Shown: positions 17,255-27,136, counted from the stretch's first letter. The stretch is DNA of 64,000 nucleotides from Cysteiniphilum litorale (GCF_003428165.1 NZ_QLIQ01000002.1:62001-126000); one strand, 5' to 3'. Numbers and translations: made by a program. Notes: a model not told the origin generated them from the sequence alone.

Positions 17255-18364
17255 CTAAAAATAAGATCTCTGCAACATCTTCTTTACTTTTTTAACTGAG
17301 TCTAGCATTTTTACTTTATCGTCCATTATCGCTATATGCTGCTTAATTTCAGCTATATGCTGATTCATTTTTTCCAAAGTCTTCTTTTTACTCGTTAGCG
17401 AATACGCTTTCCATATATAAGACTTATGTCCCTGCGAATTAAAAATCTCTCTATGTTCACGATTCAATTTCTGTATTCGCATCTGCAAAAGGTGTTCAAT
17501 ATGCTCCATCGCACTGTCATCTAAAAAATATTCACCCTCTGGCACAAACTCCTGATACATCTTGATCAACGTAAATACATCCGCTTCTTTTTTCGCCAAT
17601 AAAAGTGCCTGCATCTGTTTATGCCGCTGCTCTTTCTTTAAAGGATCTTGCTCCTTATCTGGGTGAATGACATTCGCAATTTTTTTGTACATCTTAGTCA
17701 GCTGGCTCGCCTTAAAAATTTCAGTAACTTTTGATGTCTCATCATCCTCATCGCGATAGTAATTAAATTCATAGTCATCCCAAGCGTCATCTTTTTCATC
17801 TGAGCGCTTATCAATATAAGCTTGTTTAACCTCTGCTAATAAGGACTCAACTTTGCTAAAATCCCCAGCCATAATGGCTTCTTTTAACGCTTCATCTGGC
17901 AAGTCAATATCTTCACCCAAAGCCATACTTAACATACTTTTAAGCTCATCATAGTCTGCCTCGATATCTTCTTTAAGCTCTTTGGCAAAATATTTCTGGT
18001 AGTACTTATCATTCTCTTCCTGAAGCTTTGATAACTCTGATGAATCATATAAATGTGGAGCTGACTCCATCTTGTCAAAATGATCTGACAAATACTCTAA
18101 TAACGACAACTTATCATTCTTCTTTAAGTCTTTTGAAGGAACAAATGATAATAAATGCCCCACGAGCTTACAGTGCGATGCACCATAAAGTTTTTCATGT
18201 GGTAACAAAATAGACTGATAATCACTATACAGTTTATCAACCTTTATAACCGCTTTTGCATTCCTCTGCTCACATGATTCAATCTTACGCCATAACGCTT
18301 GAAAACCATTTAACTCCTTCGCATCTTTACTCTCAGCCACCATATCAAGTGCATTATTTGCCAT
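17255..18364 (-). CDS. J-domain protein, unknown partner
   Basis: Cytoplasmic, highly charged protein of about 369 residues rich in Lys, Glu and Asp. The motif MYKKIANVIHPDKEQDP contains the HPD of a J domain, placing the domain at about residues 228-285, after a long acidic helical region. The C-terminal 90 residues look coiled-coil (repeated KKTLEKMNQ, EIKQHIA). No glycine/phenylalanine or zinc-finger regions are present, so it is not DnaJ itself. It may recruit DnaK to one client. The ATG at 18364 is preferred over a TTG at 18382. Confidence 0.7.
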   Translation of the reverse strand: MANNALDMVAESKDAKELNGFQALWRKIESCEQRNAKAVIKVDKLYSDYQSILLPHEKLYGASHCKLVGHLLSFVPSKDLKKNDKLSLLEYLSDHFDKMESAPHLYDSSELSKLQEENDKYYQKYFAKELKEDIEADYDELKSMLSMALGEDIDLPDEALKEAIMAGDFSKVESLLAEVKQAYIDKRSDEKDDAWDDYEFNYYRDEDDETSKVTEIFKASQLTKMYKKIANVIHPDKEQDPLKKEQRHKQMQALLLAKKEADVFTLIKMYQEFVPEGEYFLDDSAMEHIEHLLQMRIQKLNREHREIFNSQGHKSYIWKAYSLTSKKKTLEKMNQHIAEIKQHIAIMDDKVKMLDSVKKVKKMLQRSYF

Positions 18365-18488
18365 TAAACTAATCCATACCAAAAATTTAAAAAGCCATTA
18401 TAGCAAAAAAATCTAACGCATATCCCAACTTGCTATTTATTTTTTATACGGCAAGATAGCGCCTAACATTTATAGCGCATTTAAATTT

Positions 18489-19874
18489 ATGTCTTACGAT
18501 AAAACACTGACGGTGTCGAAATTGACACTCATGAACATCACCGCAATCATTAGCCTAAGCTCCATCGCCTTTATGGCAACCATTGGACTGGCCTCTATTT
18601 TCTTTTATCTTTTAGCTGCGATCTTTTTTCTGATTCCGAGCGCTCTAGTCTGTGCTGAATTAGGCGGCATGTTAGTGAAAGATAATGGTGGCGTATACAC
18701 TTGGGTTAAGCGCGCATTTGGTGAAAAAACCGGCTTAATCGCAATCTGGATGGAATGGTTTAATAACGTTATAAGCTTTCCAGCAAGCCTCTCAGCAATT
18801 GCAGCAACGATTGTTTATATCGGCTTTGATCAGATCGAACATAGTAAGCTCACCCTTTGCCTTACTATGCTCGCAATTTTCTGGTTATTAACACTGTTTA
18901 ACTATTTGCCCATGCGCCGTGTGGTTATTCTTAATATCATCGGCGCACTCTTAGGCATGATTTTACCCGGTGTTTTATTACTTGCTGGCGCGATTTATTT
19001 TCTCATCATGGGGCAAAACCATGCTCACTTTAATCACTTACATAATTGGTTACCTGAGTTATCATTTGTGACTTTTGCGCTATTTGTCAAAACCTTGGCA
19101 AGCTACTCAGGCATTCAAGCAACAAGCTTTCATGTTAAAAATGTGCAAAACCCCAAGCGTAGCATCCCTAAAGCAATGATCTTATCAATTGTGATTATTG
19201 TGCTACTGTCGATCATCTCAACACTTGCCTTAGTGATTATTACACCTCAAAACTCAATTAATCCGATGAGTGGTCTCATTCAAGGGATTAGTGCCGTACT
19301 TAATCTTGCCGGTCTTGGTGAGTTTCAAGGGCTTATTGCTTTACTTATCGTCATTGGTATGATCGCAGCCCTTAGCACTTGGATGTTAGGACCCGCTCGC
19401 GCCATGCAAGAGGTCGCTCAACAGAAACTTTTACCTCAAGCTTTTGCTAAGCTTAACAATAATCACATGCCAACCAATGTGCTTTTGATTCAAGGTGTTA
19501 TTGGCAGTCTGCTATCCTTTGTATTTTTGTTTATGCCAACAATTCAATCTGCCTTTGCATTATTGATCGCATTAACATCACAGTTTACGGTTTTCATGTG
19601 GATCCTGATCTTTGCTGCTGCCATGCGTGTGCGTTATAAAGAACCGCATATTGAACGAATTTTTCATGTTGGTGCTAAAAATAACTGGCTTTTAAACACC
19701 ATTTGTATTTTTGGTATCCTTGCTTGCTTGAGTGGTATTTTCTTAGGGATTTTTCCGCCCGCTTTTTCACACATCCAAAACATTTATGCTTATGTTACGA
19801 CCATCGTTATTGCTGATATTATCATTATTCTTATTCCCTTTTTATGGATCTGGTGGCATAAGCATCAACCATAG
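18489..19874 (+). CDS. APC-family amino acid permease, antiporter-like
   Basis: 461 residues with about twelve membrane helices. The N-terminal VSKLTLMNITAIISLSSIAF, the AELGGMLVKDNGGVYTWVK segment and WMEWFNNVISFPAS are typical of the amino acid/polyamine/organocation superfamily, close to the glutamate:GABA antiporter branch. The substrate cannot be fixed from sequence. It diverges from the J-domain gene. Confidence 0.85.
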   Translation: MSYDKTLTVSKLTLMNITAIISLSSIAFMATIGLASIFFYLLAAIFFLIPSALVCAELGGMLVKDNGGVYTWVKRAFGEKTGLIAIWMEWFNNVISFPASLSAIAATIVYIGFDQIEHSKLTLCLTMLAIFWLLTLFNYLPMRRVVILNIIGALLGMILPGVLLLAGAIYFLIMGQNHAHFNHLHNWLPELSFVTFALFVKTLASYSGIQATSFHVKNVQNPKRSIPKAMILSIVIIVLLSIISTLALVIITPQNSINPMSGLIQGISAVLNLAGLGEFQGLIALLIVIGMIAALSTWMLGPARAMQEVAQQKLLPQAFAKLNNNHMPTNVLLIQGVIGSLLSFVFLFMPTIQSAFALLIALTSQFTVFMWILIFAAAMRVRYKEPHIERIFHVGAKNNWLLNTICIFGILACLSGIFLGIFPPAFSHIQNIYAYVTTIVIADIIIILIPFLWIWWHKHQP

Positions 19875-19904
19875 CACTTCCTTGCATTAGAGCAGGTTTA
19901 CACC

Positions 19905-20082
19905 ATACCACTCATGAATCACTTTGCCGTGTTTAATGTCAAAGAAGTTTTTGATAATTTTGAGTCATTGGATTGCAGGTAATAGCAAGGACTATTAGCA
20001 ATATCAAATGACTCAAAAGAACAAGAAATTCAATGACAGAAAGGCTGTAAAATGGTTTATGGGTGGTATATAGTGCTATAGG
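19905..20082 (+). repeat. Interspersed hairpin repeat, copy A (degenerate, split)
   Basis: The core at 19905-19934 (ATACCACTCATGAATCACTT, then TGCCGTGTTT) matches the cores of copies B, C and D. A second block, 20042-20082, resembles the right half of copy C (CTGTAAA, GTTT, ATGGG, GTATATA, GCTA and AGG in order). About 107 bp of unrelated sequence separates them. The element precedes the symporter remnant, in the 402-bp stretch between two genes. Confidence 0.55.
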
Positions 20083-20110
20083 GAAGGTATAAAGATAGCA
20101 AGGAAATCTC

Positions 20111-20266
20111 ATGACAAACAAGAAACTTACTCGCAACATCTTAATCGGCATTGATCGTATTCTTGATATGGTCAGAACGGCTGTTAATGTCACAGGTGAT
20201 GTTTCTGTGACTGCCGTTGTTGCCAATAGTGAAAAGCAGATTGATCGTGATATCTATTACCAATAG
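20111..20266 (+). pseudogene. C-terminal remnant of a Na+(H+):dicarboxylate/glutamate symporter
   Basis: A 51-codon ORF containing GIDRILDMVRTAVNVTGD, which matches the conserved helix of SDF-family symporters (GltP/DctA; the NVTGD motif binds substrate and cation). The hundreds of preceding residues of such transporters are missing, and nothing upstream encodes them. The short ORF still has an ATG with AAGGAA nine bases upstream, so it could be translated. It sits directly upstream of the hydroxy-acid dehydrogenase gene, whose substrate class such a symporter might have carried. An overlapping 95-codon minus-strand ORF is taken to be a shadow. Confidence 0.7.
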
Positions 20267-20277
20267 AGGATATTCTA

Positions 20278-21435
20278 ATGCAAAGAAAGCTTGAACATAT
20301 TCGTAGTATTGAGCAAATGAGAGCCCGTTACCATAAAAAAGTACCCAAGATGTTTGCGCAGTATTGCGATTCAGGTTCTTGGAGCCAAACTACTTATGAT
20401 GCCAATGAAAGAGATTTTCAGAGATATTGCTTTAGACAACGCGTTCTTGTCGACATAAAAGAGCGTACACTTGCAACAAATATCCTTGGAACAAACTATA
20501 CAATGCCTATTATTTTAGCCCCGACGGGGCTTTTAGGTATGCAACATGCCGATGGCGAAATTCTAGCTGCAAAAGCAGCCGAGCGCTTTGGCATCCCTTA
20601 TACGCTCTCCACGCTCTCCATTTGTTCTTTAGAGGATGTTGCCGAAAAAGTCAGCGCACCATTTTGGTTTCAATTATATGTCATGAAAGACAGAAACTTC
20701 ACCCGTGAGCTCATCAATAGAGCCAAGGCAGTCGGGTGCTCGGCACTTGTTTTGACTGTTGATTTGCAAATGATTGGTGAGAGACATGCTGACTTTAAAA
20801 ATGGTTTATCTATCCCCCCAAAACTTACTTGTAAAAACTTTCTCAATATGGCTACAAAATTTAGATGGTGGTCTAAGATGCTTACAACGTCTCGCAGAAA
20901 TTTTGGCAATATAGTAGGGCATGTTAATAATCTTGATAATCTATCCTCTTTAAGCAGCTGGGTATCAGACCAATTTGATCTTTCTCTCAATTGGAACGAT
21001 ATAGCATGGATCAAAGATCAATGGCAGGGTCCACTTATTATTAAAGGCATTCTGGATGTTGATGATGCGCACAAAGCAGTTACCTTTGGCGCTGATGCGA
21101 TTGTTGTATCTAATCATGGTGGTCGCCAACTTGATGGCGCTCTATCATCTATATCTATACTCAACACGATTAATCAAGCAGTTGGCAATAAGCTTGAAAT
21201 TTTGCTTGATGGGGGCATTCGCTGTGGACAGGATTTATTAACAGCAAAAGCACTGGGCGCTCGCGCTGGAATGATTGGACGCGCTTTTATCTATGGGCTT
21301 GGCGCATATGGCGAAGATGGCGTTCGACGTGTTTTAGAAATTCTTTATGATGAGCTAGACAAAACCATGGCATTTTGTGGTCATACAAATATTAATTACA
21401 TTAATCAAAATATCCTAGCCCAATCAACTTTTTAA
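20278..21435 (+). CDS. lldD: FMN-dependent alpha-hydroxy acid dehydrogenase (L-lactate dehydrogenase-like)
   Basis: 385-residue TIM-barrel flavoenzyme of the LldD/glycolate oxidase family, oxidising L-lactate or a related 2-hydroxy acid to the keto acid and passing electrons to the quinone pool. Visible motifs are LAPTGLLGMQHADGE, WFQLYV, LTVDLQ, the FMN-binding lysine in PLIIKGI, and the catalytic SNHGGRQLDG with its His and Arg. The C-terminal LLDGGIRCGQDLL and GRAFIYGL complete the FMN site. AGAGGA precedes the ATG. The exact substrate is inferred. Confidence 0.85.
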   Translation: MQRKLEHIRSIEQMRARYHKKVPKMFAQYCDSGSWSQTTYDANERDFQRYCFRQRVLVDIKERTLATNILGTNYTMPIILAPTGLLGMQHADGEILAAKAAERFGIPYTLSTLSICSLEDVAEKVSAPFWFQLYVMKDRNFTRELINRAKAVGCSALVLTVDLQMIGERHADFKNGLSIPPKLTCKNFLNMATKFRWWSKMLTTSRRNFGNIVGHVNNLDNLSSLSSWVSDQFDLSLNWNDIAWIKDQWQGPLIIKGILDVDDAHKAVTFGADAIVVSNHGGRQLDGALSSISILNTINQAVGNKLEILLDGGIRCGQDLLTAKALGARAGMIGRAFIYGLGAYGEDGVRRVLEILYDELDKTMAFCGHTNINYINQNILAQSTF

Positions 21436-21566
21436 TCTCATTTTCTTGACTAAATCCCAAAGTTTTACTTTTTTTACTTATATGCAGTAAATTTATTAGT
21501 GATAGATTATTTTTTATGATATAAAAACGCCCTAATAAAAAACTAACTCGTTAATGGAGGCACACT

Positions 21567-21980
21567 ATGCTGACAGAGAAAGAACTACTGAATATGCCTG
21601 AAGATGCATATATGAATGAAGAGCAGTTGGCTTTTTTCAAGGAACTATTACTTCAGCAAAAACAAGAGTTAAGTGAAGCAATTGATGATGCAAAGAAAAG
21701 CTTGGCAGAGTCTGAACGCAACACCGATTTAAATGATGTTGCTACTTCTCAGGAAATGCAACAGCTATACTTACGCACGGTTGATCGTCAAAGTAAATTA
21801 CTGCGCAAAGTTAATGAGTCACTAAAGCATATTGAAAATGGTGAATACGGTTATTGTGAGCTAACTGGTGAACCCATTGGTGTGCAGCGTTTACTGGCAC
21901 GTCCAACCGCGACTTTATCGGTACAAGCAAAAGAAATTCAAGAACATCAAGAAAGGACGCAAGGCATTATCAAAGCCTAA
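21567..21980 (+). CDS. dksA: DksA RNA polymerase-binding regulator, one-cysteine form
   Basis: 137 residues; binds the secondary channel of RNA polymerase and with ppGpp tunes promoters, including rRNA promoters. The coiled-coil tip motif DLNDVA (54-59) keeps both aspartates and the alanine needed for activity. The zinc-finger region has only C97; the other usual cysteine positions are T100, S118 and A121, so zinc is unlikely to bind. This resembles the CxxT-type DksA2 of Pseudomonas and many alphaproteobacterial DksA proteins. A strong GGAGG precedes the ATG. It converges with cydX. Confidence 0.93.
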   Translation: MLTEKELLNMPEDAYMNEEQLAFFKELLLQQKQELSEAIDDAKKSLAESERNTDLNDVATSQEMQQLYLRTVDRQSKLLRKVNESLKHIENGEYGYCELTGEPIGVQRLLARPTATLSVQAKEIQEHQERTQGIIKA

Positions 21981-21986
21981 TTACGG

Positions 21987-22148
21987 TTATTTTTTATCAG
22001 GATGATCCCCTTTATTAGCCATATGATTTGGATCATCACTGATCTCTTTGTATTTTCCTTTTTCAATTTTATCATCGACATACAATGTAAAGCGGTAACC
22101 AACATACATTGAAATCGCCAGCATAATTATAATTGTGATATACCACAT
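21987..22148 (-). CDS. cydX: CydX-like small subunit of cytochrome bd oxidase
   Basis: 53-residue protein beginning MWYITIIIML, the MWY start and single membrane helix characteristic of CydX, which stabilises the haem site of cytochrome bd. A longer charged tail than in E. coli (ISDDPNHMANKGDHPDKK) follows. It lies 18 bp after cydB with GAGGAA upstream of the ATG. Position plus N-terminus makes the call, since the family is too short for strong similarity. Confidence 0.78.
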   Translation of the reverse strand: MWYITIIIMLAISMYVGYRFTLYVDDKIEKGKYKEISDDPNHMANKGDHPDKK

Positions 22149-22166
22149 AATGGTTCCTCTATTAAC

Positions 22167-23342
22167 TTAGTAGAATGTATGATTGTTTTGCTCTAGGTCG
22201 CTTTTATCAAGCTTAGACTTACCGCGCCATGCAGCACTAAACCCCCAAAACTTATAAACAACAATCAATACCATAAAGGCAAACGTAATATACAGCATGC
22301 CCATTAAACTATATTCAGATGCTGATACATTCCAAATCGTTAAACTTTGGCTACCAAAACCGCCTGCGCCTACCCAGTTAGAAGGGACAACAAATGGAAA
22401 CAAAGCAAATGCTGCAGAGCATAGAATTGCAGTAATAGCCAAAGCCGAGCACCAATAAGCGATAGTTTCATTTTTCTCTTTGGTAATGGCAGCGAGTAAC
22501 AACATCACATAACATAAAACAGGGGCTAACCACATCCACGGATGAAGAGCGTAGTTATGTAGCCATCCACCTGTAACCACATCAACTTGTGTATTAAACG
22601 CAAGACTTGCTGGCGTGCTGGTAATAATCATCCCAGGAACAACATATGCCAACATAATAAAGCCAATAGTGACAAGTAGTAAGTTGATAATAATAAATAA
22701 ATTAGATAAACGACGAAAGCGCAAACCCAATTCACCAGCTAAGCGGCGATTTAAATGCAAACAAGCATGCATCAACACCATGCTTAATGCTAATAACGCA
22801 CACAAAATGGCAAAAGGTGATAACACACTGGCAAAGGCATTACCGGCATATACCGATCTTAATAAAAAGTCATTATGATAAAACGGTAAACCATGAAATA
22901 GCGCACCAAGCACTAGACCAAAGATAAGCACTGGAATAAAGCTACTGATAAAAAGACTCCAATCCCAGAATTTACGCCAACCATCGCCATCGAGTTTACT
23001 GCGATAATCAAACCCAGGTGGGCGCAGAAAAAAGGTAAATAGCACTAACAATAATGCCGGATATAATCCTGAGAAAATCGTGCCATAGACGGCTGGCCAG
23101 ATACCAAATAAAGCACCACCACCAATAACAATCCACGTTTGATTGCCATCCCACGTAGGGGCGATAGTATTTAACGCCAAACGTCTCTCAACATCATTTT
23201 CTTTAAAGCCTTTATGCTTAGACATAAAGGGCATCATAATCGTCACTCCAAAGTCGCAACCTGCGGTTGTCGCATAAAGGATAAGAACCAGAAGAATAAT
23301 TGCCCACCAGATAATTTGTAAGGTCATATAATCAAATAACAT
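22167..23342 (-). CDS. cydB: Cytochrome bd ubiquinol oxidase subunit II
   Basis: 391-residue integral membrane subunit of the high-affinity quinol oxidase. The start MLFDYMTLQIIWW, the GCDFGVTIMMPFM segment, the NTIAPTWDGNQTW loop and FFLRPPGFDYRSK match CydB. The ATG lies at the last bases of cydA, so translation is coupled. The C-terminus carries a charged tail. Confidence 0.96.
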   Translation of the reverse strand: MLFDYMTLQIIWWAIILLVLILYATTAGCDFGVTIMMPFMSKHKGFKENDVERRLALNTIAPTWDGNQTWIVIGGGALFGIWPAVYGTIFSGLYPALLLVLFTFFLRPPGFDYRSKLDGDGWRKFWDWSLFISSFIPVLIFGLVLGALFHGLPFYHNDFLLRSVYAGNAFASVLSPFAILCALLALSMVLMHACLHLNRRLAGELGLRFRRLSNLFIIINLLLVTIGFIMLAYVVPGMIITSTPASLAFNTQVDVVTGGWLHNYALHPWMWLAPVLCYVMLLLAAITKEKNETIAYWCSALAITAILCSAAFALFPFVVPSNWVGAGGFGSQSLTIWNVSASEYSLMGMLYITFAFMVLIVVYKFWGFSAAWRGKSKLDKSDLEQNNHTFY

Positions 23343-24919
23343 TATTGATGCTCCTTATAATCATAATTACCATTACCTAAAGACCGTGGTCCCTTGCGAG
23401 CAACCTTGAACATGACAATTAATTCCACAACAAATAGTCCAACATATAGCAATGCAAAAAAAGCAAGGCTCACCACAATATTCCACGACGCCAAGGTCGA
23501 CGCGCCCATACTTGTTGGCAATATTCCGTGCACCACCCATGGTTGGCGTCCCATTTCAGCAATAATCCAACCTGCTTCAGCGGCAATATACGGTAATGGA
23601 ATGGCAAAAACTGCTAGCCACAAAAACCAGCGATACTTTAGGAGCGTGCGGCGTAATACATGCACTGCGCCAAAAACCATAACAAAAAACACCATTGCCC
23701 AACAAGCTAGCATCACTCTGAAGCTCCAATATACTGGCCAAACCTCTGGAATAGTATCCTTAACAGCCTTAGCAACTTCTGCCGCACTTGCATTATGTGG
23801 GTCTTTGGCATGCGCCTGTAATATAAAGGCATAGCCAATATTGTCACGATACTTTTTAGTCTCTGGATTTTTCGGATCAAAGATATCAAAATCATGCGCA
23901 GTTCCTTGACCTGCTCTAATTTTCTCCAGAGCTTTTAACGCTACCAATCCATCGTAAATACGCTCTTTATTTTCACGCATAATAGGCTTAAGCCCTTCAA
24001 CTGTTGCAGATAAGCTATGACCTGCAATTAAGCTCAACATCCATGGAATTTGAATCTCAAAATAATTTTTCTCATGCTCCTGTGATGGAAAAGACACAGC
24101 AGACCAGGCAGCAGGTGCCTTTTGTGTCTCCCACTGCCCTTCAATCGCAGCCATTTTAGCGGGTTCATATTTATCAACGGCAAGACCATTAGCATCCCCC
24201 AAAAAGAAAATAAAAATTGAGGAACATAAACCAAAGCCAAGACCTACCGCAAGCGAACGCATTGCAAATCCAGTATTTCTCTTGCGCAATAAATACCATG
24301 CGCTAATACCAACAACAAATGCAGCCGATATCAAATATCCAGCGAAAGCAACATGGCCAATGCGAATTTGTGCCAACTCCTGCACATAGATTTGCACAAA
24401 GCTCGTTAACTGCATCTGCATTGTCTCAGGATTTAAAAACGTCGCTACCGGATGCTGCATCCAGCTATTAGCTACGAGGATATTAACAATTGATAAATTT
24501 GTACCCAACGCTAGGAAAAAAGTAATCAATAAATGCGTTTTTTTACCCACTTTATTCCATGTAAAGAAAAACAAACCAAAAAGTGTGGCTTCCGTCATAA
24601 ATGCTGTCAGTCCTTCAATGGCTAATATTGTGCCAAAGCTTTCACCAACAAAGCGAGAGAAATACGCCCAGTTTAAGCCAAACTCAAACTCCATGGTAAT
24701 CCCTGTGACAACGCCCATCGCAAAGTTAATTGCAAAAAGCTTGCCCCAAAATTTGGTCATATCTTTGTATACTTGTTTACCTGTTTTGACATAGGCAGCC
24801 TCCATAATAAATAGTATCCACGACAAACCAAGTGTTAATGGTACAAAGACAAAATGGAATAGAGCTGTAAATGCAAACTGGCCGCGCGATAAATCGACAA
24901 ATAATTGTGTCATATCCAT
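23342..24919 (-). CDS. cydA: Cytochrome bd ubiquinol oxidase subunit I
   Basis: 525-residue haem-carrying subunit. The haem b595 ligand His is in the N-terminal FTALFHFVFVPLTLG, and the haem b558 ligands are a His in the RIGHVAFAGYL helix and a Met in YWSFRVM. A long Q-loop (from KMAAIEGQWETQ to about 150 residues later) is of the E. coli type. The start is ATG at 24919 behind GGGAG, because the longer reading to 24979 adds a non-conserved leader. cydABX is one operon. Confidence 0.95.
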   Translation of the reverse strand: MDMTQLFVDLSRGQFAFTALFHFVFVPLTLGLSWILFIMEAAYVKTGKQVYKDMTKFWGKLFAINFAMGVVTGITMEFEFGLNWAYFSRFVGESFGTILAIEGLTAFMTEATLFGLFFFTWNKVGKKTHLLITFFLALGTNLSIVNILVANSWMQHPVATFLNPETMQMQLTSFVQIYVQELAQIRIGHVAFAGYLISAAFVVGISAWYLLRKRNTGFAMRSLAVGLGFGLCSSIFIFFLGDANGLAVDKYEPAKMAAIEGQWETQKAPAAWSAVSFPSQEHEKNYFEIQIPWMLSLIAGHSLSATVEGLKPIMRENKERIYDGLVALKALEKIRAGQGTAHDFDIFDPKNPETKKYRDNIGYAFILQAHAKDPHNASAAEVAKAVKDTIPEVWPVYWSFRVMLACWAMVFFVMVFGAVHVLRRTLLKYRWFLWLAVFAIPLPYIAAEAGWIIAEMGRQPWVVHGILPTSMGASTLASWNIVVSLAFFALLYVGLFVVELIVMFKVARKGPRSLGNGNYDYKEHQ

Positions 24920-25090
24920 GCGTGCACACTCCCAATGTGTTAATAAAATTTTATTGCTCGATTGTAGAGATTTACCCACCTATTGCAAGTTTAACAGCAG
25001 TTTAATTTCTTATGCATTAAATAAAGTGAATTTATTGCCATCCATAACAAGCTAAGTTTATATCCTATTAATTCTAGTGAAATTTTCAGA

Positions 25091-26503
25091 TTACAAGCTG
25101 TAGTACATCTGAAACTCAACTGGATGCGGCGTCATATTAAGCTTCTGCACTTCTTCCATTTTCAAATCGATATAGGCATTAATCATATCATCTGAGAACA
25201 CGCCACCTGCGGTTAAGAACTCACGATCCTCATCCAAAGCAGCAAGTGCCTCTTCTAGCGAGCCTGCCACTGTTGGGATATCAACAAGTTCTTCAGGTGG
25301 TAAGTCATATAGGTTTTTATCCATTGCTTCACCCGGATGGATTTTATTTTTAATGCCATCGATCCCTGCCATGACCATGGCTGAGAACATTAAATAAGGG
25401 TTAGCTGTTGGATCACCAAAGCGCACCTCGATGCGACGTGCTTTTTCACTATTAACAAAAGGAATACGAATAGATGCTGATCGGTTGCGTGCTGAATATG
25501 CCAACAATACTGGCGCTTCAAAGCCTGGCACTAAGCGCTTATAGCTATTGGTTGATGGGTTAGCAAATGCATTTAATGCCTTAGCATGTTTGATAATGCC
25601 GCCAATATAGTAAAGCGCTTCTTCTGAAAGTCCGGCATAACCATTACCCGCAAATAGGTTTTTACCACCCTTTGAAAGCGATTGATGGACATGCATACCT
25701 GAGCCATTATCCCCCGGAATCGGTTTTGGCATAAAAGTCGCACTTTTACCAAAGCCGTTAGCCACATTGTGTACAACGTATTTAAAGACTTGTGTTTGAT
25801 CGGCTTTGTCGACTAAAGTTGAAAACTTAGTACCAATCTCACATTGACCTGCCGTTGCTACTTCATGATGATGCACTTCTACTTCTTGCCCTAACTCTTC
25901 CAAAATAGAGCACATCTCTGAGCGAATATCTTGCAATGAATCAACCGGTGGCACAGGGAAATAACCACCCTTAACGCCAGGCTTATGCCCATTATTGCGA
26001 CCACCATGCAGATCATTAGTGCTCCACGCTGATTCATTACTTCTGATTTTATACTCAGAACCTTCCATATCTGACTTATACGTCACATCGTCAAAGATAA
26101 AAAACTCAGGCTCCGGACCAAAGAATGCCGTATCAGCAATACCCGTTGATTTGATATAAGTTTCACAACGCTTTGCGATTGAACGCGGATCACGATCATA
26201 TGCCTGCATTGTTGCCGGCTCTAAAATGTCACAACGGATAATCAATGTCGGCGCTTCAAAAAACGGATCGATCAACATGCTTGATGCATCTGGCATCAAA
26301 ATCATATCTGATTCATTAATTCCCTTCCAACCCTCAATAGAAGAACCATCAAACATTTTGCCATCAGTGAAAAAATCCTCATCGACAGCGCGCACAGGAA
26401 TGGTTACATGTTGTTCTTTGCCTTTTGTATCGGTAAATCGAAGATCGACAAATTCGATTCCATATTCACTAACCATGGCTTGATAATGTGTAAAGTCAGA
26501 CAT
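25091..26503 (-). CDS. glnA: Glutamine synthetase type I
   Basis: 470-residue dodecameric GSI that joins ammonia to glutamate. Visible motifs are [22 protein letters not shown], metal-binding [28 protein letters not shown] and the [11 protein letters not shown] loop, whose Tyr399 matches the adenylylation tyrosine of E. coli GS. This suggests covalent regulation by GlnE with PII and GlnD; glnD is present at the right end of the window. The start is ATG 26503 with AAGGAG eight bases upstream. It diverges from rppH. Confidence 0.96.
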   Translation of the reverse strand: MSDFTHYQAMVSEYGIEFVDLRFTDTKGKEQHVTIPVRAVDEDFFTDGKMFDGSSIEGWKGINESDMILMPDASSMLIDPFFEAPTLIIRCDILEPATMQAYDRDPRSIAKRCETYIKSTGIADTAFFGPEPEFFIFDDVTYKSDMEGSEYKIRSNESAWSTNDLHGGRNNGHKPGVKGGYFPVPPVDSLQDIRSEMCSILEELGQEVEVHHHEVATAGQCEIGTKFSTLVDKADQTQVFKYVVHNVANGFGKSATFMPKPIPGDNGSGMHVHQSLSKGGKNLFAGNGYAGLSEEALYYIGGIIKHAKALNAFANPSTNSYKRLVPGFEAPVLLAYSARNRSASIRIPFVNSEKARRIEVRFGDPTANPYLMFSAMVMAGIDGIKNKIHPGEAMDKNLYDLPPEELVDIPTVAGSLEEALAALDEDREFLTAGGVFSDDMINAYIDLKMEEVQKLNMTPHPVEFQMYYSL

Positions 26504-26647
26504 ACTAATAACGCTCCTTGAGATTTGGTTGATAGTTTTACCGCGATCTATTCTATCAGAGTTTTTTTGCAAAATTTAGCAAGATTTTCAAGGAAAAGTT
26601 ACCTGCTTTACGGTATGCTAAACAGCAGGATAGTACTAGGTTTGGAA

Positions 26648-27136
26648 ATGATCGTGATAGATCAAGAAGGTTTCAGAGCAAATGTGGCGATCATTATTAT
26701 GAATGATCAAAACAAAGTGTTCTGGGGTCGTCGCGTCAACCAAAGTTCATGGCAGTTTCCACAAGGTGGTTTAAATTCTGGAGAAACGCCGATTGAAGCA
26801 ATGTATCGAGAGCTCAAAGAAGAAGTAGGGCTTATGCCTTATGATGTTGAGGTGATTGCTGCAACGAGAACATGGTTAAGGTATCGGCTTCCCAGATCCC
26901 TGATTAGAAGAAATTGCCCATTGTGCATTGGTCAAAAACAAAAGTGGTTTTTGTTGCGTTTAAAATCTGCCGATAGCGCGATTAATCTCAACGCTAATAA
27001 AAAGCCCGAGTTTGATGAATGGCGTTGGGTAAATTACTGGTACCCCGCAGGAAAAGTCGTTGCCTTTAAGCGCCATGTTTATCAAAAAGCACTTGAGCAT
27101 TTTTTCCCTGTGCTTAAAGACTGGTCACGCGAGTAA
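26648..27136 (+). CDS. rppH: RNA pyrophosphohydrolase (Nudix)
   Basis: About 162 residues. Removes pyrophosphate from mRNA 5' ends and so triggers decay. The Nudix box [22 protein letters not shown] is present, and [18 protein letters not shown] and [11 protein letters not shown] are RppH hallmarks. ATG 26648 is used; GTG 26654 (two codons later) aligns better with the E. coli N-terminus and has GGAA upstream, so the start may be there. Upstream in-frame codons to 26525 lack homology. It is followed six bases later by ptsP, a conserved pairing. Confidence 0.94.
   Translation: MIVIDQEGFRANVAIIIMNDQNKVFWGRRVNQSSWQFPQGGLNSGETPIEAMYRELKEEVGLMPYDVEVIAATRTWLRYRLPRSLIRRNCPLCIGQKQKWFLLRLKSADSAINLNANKKPEFDEWRWVNYWYPAGKVVAFKRHVYQKALEHFFPVLKDWSRE

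Noticed and set aside
19939-20226. 95-codon minus-strand ORF
   Set aside because: It overlaps the plus-strand symporter remnant in antisense, has no recognisable family, and the plus strand carries the conserved SDF helix and a ribosome-binding site.
23394-23834. 146-codon plus-strand ORF
   Set aside because: Antisense to cydA, which carries the haem ligands and Q-loop.
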